A DNA stretch of 17,098 nucleotides from Deltaproteobacteria bacterium. GTDB taxonomy: Bacteria > Desulfobacterota > Desulfuromonadia > Desulfuromonadales > Geopsychrobacteraceae. The position numbers and the translations under genes are program-made. The stretch covers positions 1-17,098 of the forward strand of contig JAACTI010000137.1 in NCBI GenBank assembly GCA_009993495.1, in the 5' to 3' direction. How positions within the stretch are numbered: position 1 is the first letter of the stretch; the number at the start of each line of letters is the position of its first letter. This document shows positions 14,361-17,098 of the stretch, piece after piece. The notes below the pieces were generated by a model that had not been told where the DNA came from, ran no database searches, and saw only the letters and a program-made list of their open reading frames with translations.

Positions 14361-14410
14361 AGGAACAGGATGAAAATTTTCAGCCGAAGGCCGCTTGCTC
14401 ATCTGTTCCT
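14361..14410 (+). promoter_or_regulatory. Leader stem that covers the ribosome site and start of a small ORF
   Basis: AGGAACAG-g-ATGA (14361-14373) pairs with TCATCTGTTCCT (14399-14410): 12 bp with one bulged G and a 25-nt loop containing a GCC-GAA-GGC mini-hairpin. The left arm contains most of the AAGAGGA ribosome site and the whole ATG of the 32-codon ORF at 14370. Folding would therefore block its translation. Confidence 0.5.
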
Positions 14411-14468
14411 AACAATCCCATGCTTTAGTCATCTCTGCGCAGCTAAACAGCCCCCTTCATTTGCCTGA
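14370..14468 (+). CDS. 32-codon leader ORF upstream of ppk1
   Basis: An AAGAGGA ribosome site (14358-14364) lies five bases before ATG 14370, a better start signal than ppk1 itself has. The predicted 32-aa peptide begins MKIFSRRPLAHLFLTI and ends AAKQPPSFA. A basic start, hydrophobic core and small residues near 24-25 make it look like a signal peptide or small membrane peptide. Its stop codon is ten bases before the ppk1 ATG, close enough for re-initiation, so it may couple ppk1 translation to translation of this peptide. It may also be a chance frame; codon evidence is too short to judge. Confidence 0.4.
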   Translation: MKIFSRRPLAHLFLTIPCFSHLCAAKQPPSFA

Positions 14469-14478
14469 AAGTTGGATC

Positions 14479-16731
14479 ATGACAGAAGACAGCAAGCAAA
14501 ATGCGTTACCCGGGAAGCGTGCATCACGCAATGTGCGAACCACACGTGTGCGTCTGCAGGCCCCGGCCACTCAGGTTGCCGCTGAAGGGGCAGGTCCCGG
14601 CGCCAAAACAGATGCAGAATTTGGGCCGGAGATGTTTTTTAATCGCGAACTTAGTTGGCTGCAATTCAATCGTCGGGTGCTGCATGAGGCCGGCGATGCG
14701 CGCAATCCCCTGCTTGAGCGGGTCAAATTCGCCGCCATTGCCGGATCGAATCTGGACGAGTTTTTCATGAAGCGCATCGGCGGGCTCAAACAGCAGATTG
14801 GAGCCCATTTTCTTGCCGAAACTGTTGACGGGCGCACGCCGGAACAGCAACTGACGGAGTGCTTCCAGGCCCTGGAAACCTATCAGGAGGACAAGGATAA
14901 AATTGTCACCCAGCTGTTTGCCGAGCTGGCTGCTGCCGGGATCGAAATTCTCACCTATGCTGAACTGAGTGAGGCTGAAAAAAAAATTATCTGCCGCGAT
15001 TATTATGACAATATTTTCCCCCTGATTACCCCGCAGTCCATGGATCCGGCCCACCCCTTTCCCTTTATCTCGAACCTCTCTCTCAACCTGCTGGTTTCGG
15101 TACGCTACCCCGATGAACAGGATATTTCCCTCGCGCGGGTGAAGGTTCCCATCAGCGCCGGAGCACATCGCTTCATGCAGCTCGGCAAGCAGCAGCGCTA
15201 TGTGCTGCTCGAAGAGGTGATGGCCAATAATCTCGAAAAGCTTTTTCCCGGGATGGAGATAGTTGCCTGCGAGCTGTTTCGGGTTACGCGCAACGCCAAC
15301 ACCGAAGACAACCTTGAACGGGCCGACGACCTGTTGGCGGTGATTGAATCACACCTGCAATCGCGCAAGTTCGCCCCTATTGTCAGGTTGCAGGTCAATC
15401 CGAGCATTGGGGCGGTGCGTCGAGGTCGCCTGGCCTTTGAGCTGGGATTGAAAGAGGAAAGCGATGTTTTTAATGTCACCGGGATCATGGGCCTGCGTGA
15501 TCTGTGGCAGATCGCCAACCTTAATCTCCCCCAACTCAAATATCCCGAACATCACCCGGTGGATCATCCCCTGTTAAAAAGCGAGCGAAGCATTTTTCAC
15601 CTGCTGCGCGAAAACCGCGAGCTTCTGCTGCAACATCCCTACGATTCTTTTGAATCTTCGGTTGAGCGTTTTCTGCAGGAAGCCGCCACCGATCCCAAGG
15701 TGCGTGGCATTAAAATGACCCTTTATCGCACTTCGCCTACCAGCCGAATTATCGACTACCTGATCCGCGCCGCCCGCAACGGCAAGCAGGTTGCGGTGGT
15801 GGTTGAGCTGAAAGCCCGTTTCGATGAAGAAGCGAATATCCGTTTGGCAACGCGCATGGAAGAAGCCGGGGTTCATGTGACCTACGGGGTGGTCGGGCTA
15901 AAAACCCACTGCAAACTGATTCTGGTTATCCGTCAGGATTACAACGGTCTGCGGCGCTATGTGCATATCGGCACCGGCAATTACCATCCGGTGACCTCAC
16001 GACTTTACAGTGATATGGGAATTTTTCTCTACGATCGCGAAGTCTGCCTGGACGCAACTGAACTCTTTAATTACCTGACCACCGGGTTCACCCCCAAACG
16101 TAATTATTTTAAGTTATTACCGGCCCCTAAACTGTTAAAGAAAGCGCTTCTTGAACGCATCCAACGTGAAATCGACCACCATGGTGGGAAAACCCCGGGG
16201 CGGATCCGCTTCAAGATGAACGCGCTTGAAGATAGTGATATTACTAAGGCTCTTTATCGGGCATCCACGGCAGGCGTGCAGGTTGATCTGATTGTGCGCG
16301 ACAGCTGCCGCGCACGTCCGGGTCTGCCGGGCATTTCGGAAAATCTGCGCGTGATTTCGATTGTTGGGCGTTTCCTGGAACACGCGCGGATCTATGCCTT
16401 TGGCAATGGTGGCGAAGAAGAATATCTCATTGGCTCAGCCGACGCCATGAAGCGCAACCTTGAGTCACGCGTCGAAATTCTTGTCCCCGTCGAGTCGCCG
16501 GATATCAAGGCAGAGCTCAATCGCTTTCTTGAATTGCAGCTCAATGACCAGCGCAACGCCTGGGACTTACAGGCCGACGGCCGTTATGTCCAGCGTCAGC
16601 CGCGCACCCCGGCAGAAAACAAGGGCTGCCAGGAGCGTATGATTGACCAGGCCGAAAAACGCCTCCACGGCATCAATCGCCTGCGGCGGCGCAAAGCACG
16701 CACCGGCAGTCGCCGGAACCTGCGCGAATAA
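14479..16731 (+). CDS. ppk1: Polyphosphate kinase 1
   Basis: This 750-aa enzyme (from ATG 14479) transfers the gamma phosphate of ATP reversibly to build polyP chains, at the inner membrane or nucleoid granule. Conserved parts are the N-domain start FFNRELSWLQFNRRVLHEA (about 54-72), SNLDEFFMKR, the Arg-rich VRRGRLAFELG, KMTLYRTSPTSRI, and the two catalytic-histidine regions. These are H477 in GLKTHCKL (the site that is phosphorylated in the family) and H635 in FLEHARIY. The spacing matches E. coli H435/H592. About 50 residues precede the conserved N-domain, longer than E. coli PPK; this extension is basic then Ala/Gly-rich. A frame-open TTG at 14461 is less likely. The ribosome site is weak (GAAAG), so coupling to the small upstream ORF is possible. 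Confidence 0.96.
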   Translation: MTEDSKQNALPGKRASRNVRTTRVRLQAPATQVAAEGAGPGAKTDAEFGPEMFFNRELSWLQFNRRVLHEAGDARNPLLERVKFAAIAGSNLDEFFMKRIGGLKQQIGAHFLAETVDGRTPEQQLTECFQALETYQEDKDKIVTQLFAELAAAGIEILTYAELSEAEKKIICRDYYDNIFPLITPQSMDPAHPFPFISNLSLNLLVSVRYPDEQDISLARVKVPISAGAHRFMQLGKQQRYVLLEEVMANNLEKLFPGMEIVACELFRVTRNANTEDNLERADDLLAVIESHLQSRKFAPIVRLQVNPSIGAVRRGRLAFELGLKEESDVFNVTGIMGLRDLWQIANLNLPQLKYPEHHPVDHPLLKSERSIFHLLRENRELLLQHPYDSFESSVERFLQEAATDPKVRGIKMTLYRTSPTSRIIDYLIRAARNGKQVAVVVELKARFDEEANIRLATRMEEAGVHVTYGVVGLKTHCKLILVIRQDYNGLRRYVHIGTGNYHPVTSRLYSDMGIFLYDREVCLDATELFNYLTTGFTPKRNYFKLLPAPKLLKKALLERIQREIDHHGGKTPGRIRFKMNALEDSDITKALYRASTAGVQVDLIVRDSCRARPGLPGISENLRVISIVGRFLEHARIYAFGNGGEEEYLIGSADAMKRNLESRVEILVPVESPDIKAELNRFLELQLNDQRNAWDLQADGRYVQRQPRTPAENKGCQERMIDQAEKRLHGINRLRRRKARTGSRRNLRE

Positions 16732-16874
16732 GCGGAAACAGATGCGGTGAACCGCACCCCTGTATGATCAGAGAACCACTGAGGGACGTGATTTATCGCG
16801 CCCTTGCAGCTGGAGCAGGTAGACGCAAAGCGCAGGATCTGGTGACACCTGTCCGCAGCCCGGATGGCGACAAT
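16732..16874. other. Convergent gap after ppk1
   Basis: The 143 nt between the convergent ppk1 and the small zinc-ribbon gene hold a short stem TGCGG/CCGCA (16744-16748 with 16753-16757) with a TGAA loop but no T tract. No clear terminator for either gene and no ORF with a ribosome site was seen. Confidence 0.4.
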
Positions 16875-17033
16875 TCATTTTTTTAATTTTTCCTTGGGCT
16901 TGTTCTTTTTGGCGCTCTCCAATTTTACCGGTTTGCAGACATGTTCCTTGTTTTTAACCTTGGCCCCGCACTTGCCGCACGCGAATTTTGCCTCTTTTTT
17001 TTTCACTTCTGACTCGCCCTTGAGACAGCCCAT
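16875..17033 (-). CDS. Small Lys-rich zinc-ribbon protein
   Basis: The ATG at 17033 has GGGAG seven bases upstream and gives a 52-aa protein; the frame is open to 17087 but the upstream part lacks a ribosome site. It has C19-x2-C22 (FACGKCGAK) and then H31-x-C33 (EHVC), a compact zinc-ribbon arrangement. Its tail is very basic (KKNKPKEKLKK), and 18 of 52 residues are lysine. It should bind a metal and probably a polyanion. It is convergent with ppk1 and resembles in style, not sequence, the 65-aa protein at 8137 and the Lys-tailed protein at 8545. Function is unknown; DNA, RNA or polyP binding are possible. Confidence 0.65.
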   Translation of the reverse strand: MGCLKGESEVKKKEAKFACGKCGAKVKNKEHVCKPVKLESAKKNKPKEKLKK

Positions 17034-17046
17034 CGCATCTCTCCCT

Positions 17047-17062
17047 GGAACACAGAGGTTCC
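17047..17062 (-). repeat. Small leader hairpin before the Lys-rich zinc-ribbon gene
   Basis: GGAAC (17047-17051) and GTTCC (17058-17062) pair around a 6-nt loop, 14 bases upstream of the ATG at 17033 and next to its GGGAG site. A TATAAC box (17070-17075, minus) lies just upstream, but its -35 region is off the window. Confidence 0.3.
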
Positions 17063-17098
17063 CTTTTAGGTTATACTTGCAACACAACTGGAATTTTA

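Noticed and set aside
14461..14478. TTG start for ppk1
   Set aside because: Adds six residues without a ribosome site and overlaps the small ORF; ATG 14479 is simpler.
1..17098. CRISPR arrays, insertion sequences, integrases, prophage genes or rRNA/tRNA
   Set aside because: No regularly spaced repeats, transposase or integrase motifs, or RNA-gene cores were seen on either strand.

Overview
The window looks like a chromosomal segment of a Gram-negative bacterium. Signal peptides, a lipobox lipoprotein and a periplasmic-binding-protein iron importer show the cell type. The gene complement (Rrf2 regulator, class II fumarase, FbpABC, CHAD/ParA/CYTH operon, PPK1, several tiny Lys-rich or zinc-ribbon proteins) would fit a Desulfuromonadia-type (former Deltaproteobacteria) genome. 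That taxonomic guess is inference only; no rRNA or tRNA gene was seen.

Layout. Bases 1-3 carry only the start codon of a minus-strand gene that runs off the left edge. It is preceded by an Rrf2-family regulator with four cysteines (126-587). A two-gene minus unit follows: an EamA/DMT permease (1323-2204) and an HDDC2-like HD-domain nucleotidase (713-1291). Divergent to it is fumarase fumC (2318-3694). Bases 3888-7642 (minus) hold a complete ferric-iron ABC importer, fbpA-fbpB-fbpC, with a promoter overlapped by a Fur-like half-site and a strong RNA hairpin inside the first codons of fbpB. From 7643 to 8136 there is a long gene-free stretch with an 11-bp inverted repeat and several paired RNA elements. 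It leads into a 65-aa zinc-ribbon protein (8137-8334) closed by a branched terminator.

The second half reads as a polyphosphate (polyP) neighbourhood. A minus-strand run encodes a CHAD protein (polyP-binding family), a ParA-type ATPase and a CYTH phosphohydrolase, with genes overlapping or nearly touching. After a 186-nt gap come a ribbon-helix-helix protein and a helix-hairpin-helix protein with a 50% lysine tail, overlapping by ATGA. Divergent from CHAD is a choice-of-anchor-I lipoprotein (12442-14193) ending in a near-perfect terminator, then polyphosphate kinase ppk1 (14479-16731). The ppk1 leader contains a 32-codon ORF whose ribosome site and start codon lie inside a 12-bp stem. A 52-aa Lys-rich zinc-ribbon gene (16875-17033, minus) closes the window.

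Best candidate for a new system: PPK1 makes polyP, CHAD binds it, CYTH may hydrolyse short chains, a ParA ATPase could position the granule on the nucleoid, and the Lys-tailed DNA-binding protein could bridge polyP and DNA. The individual domains are seen in the sequence; the joint function is inference.
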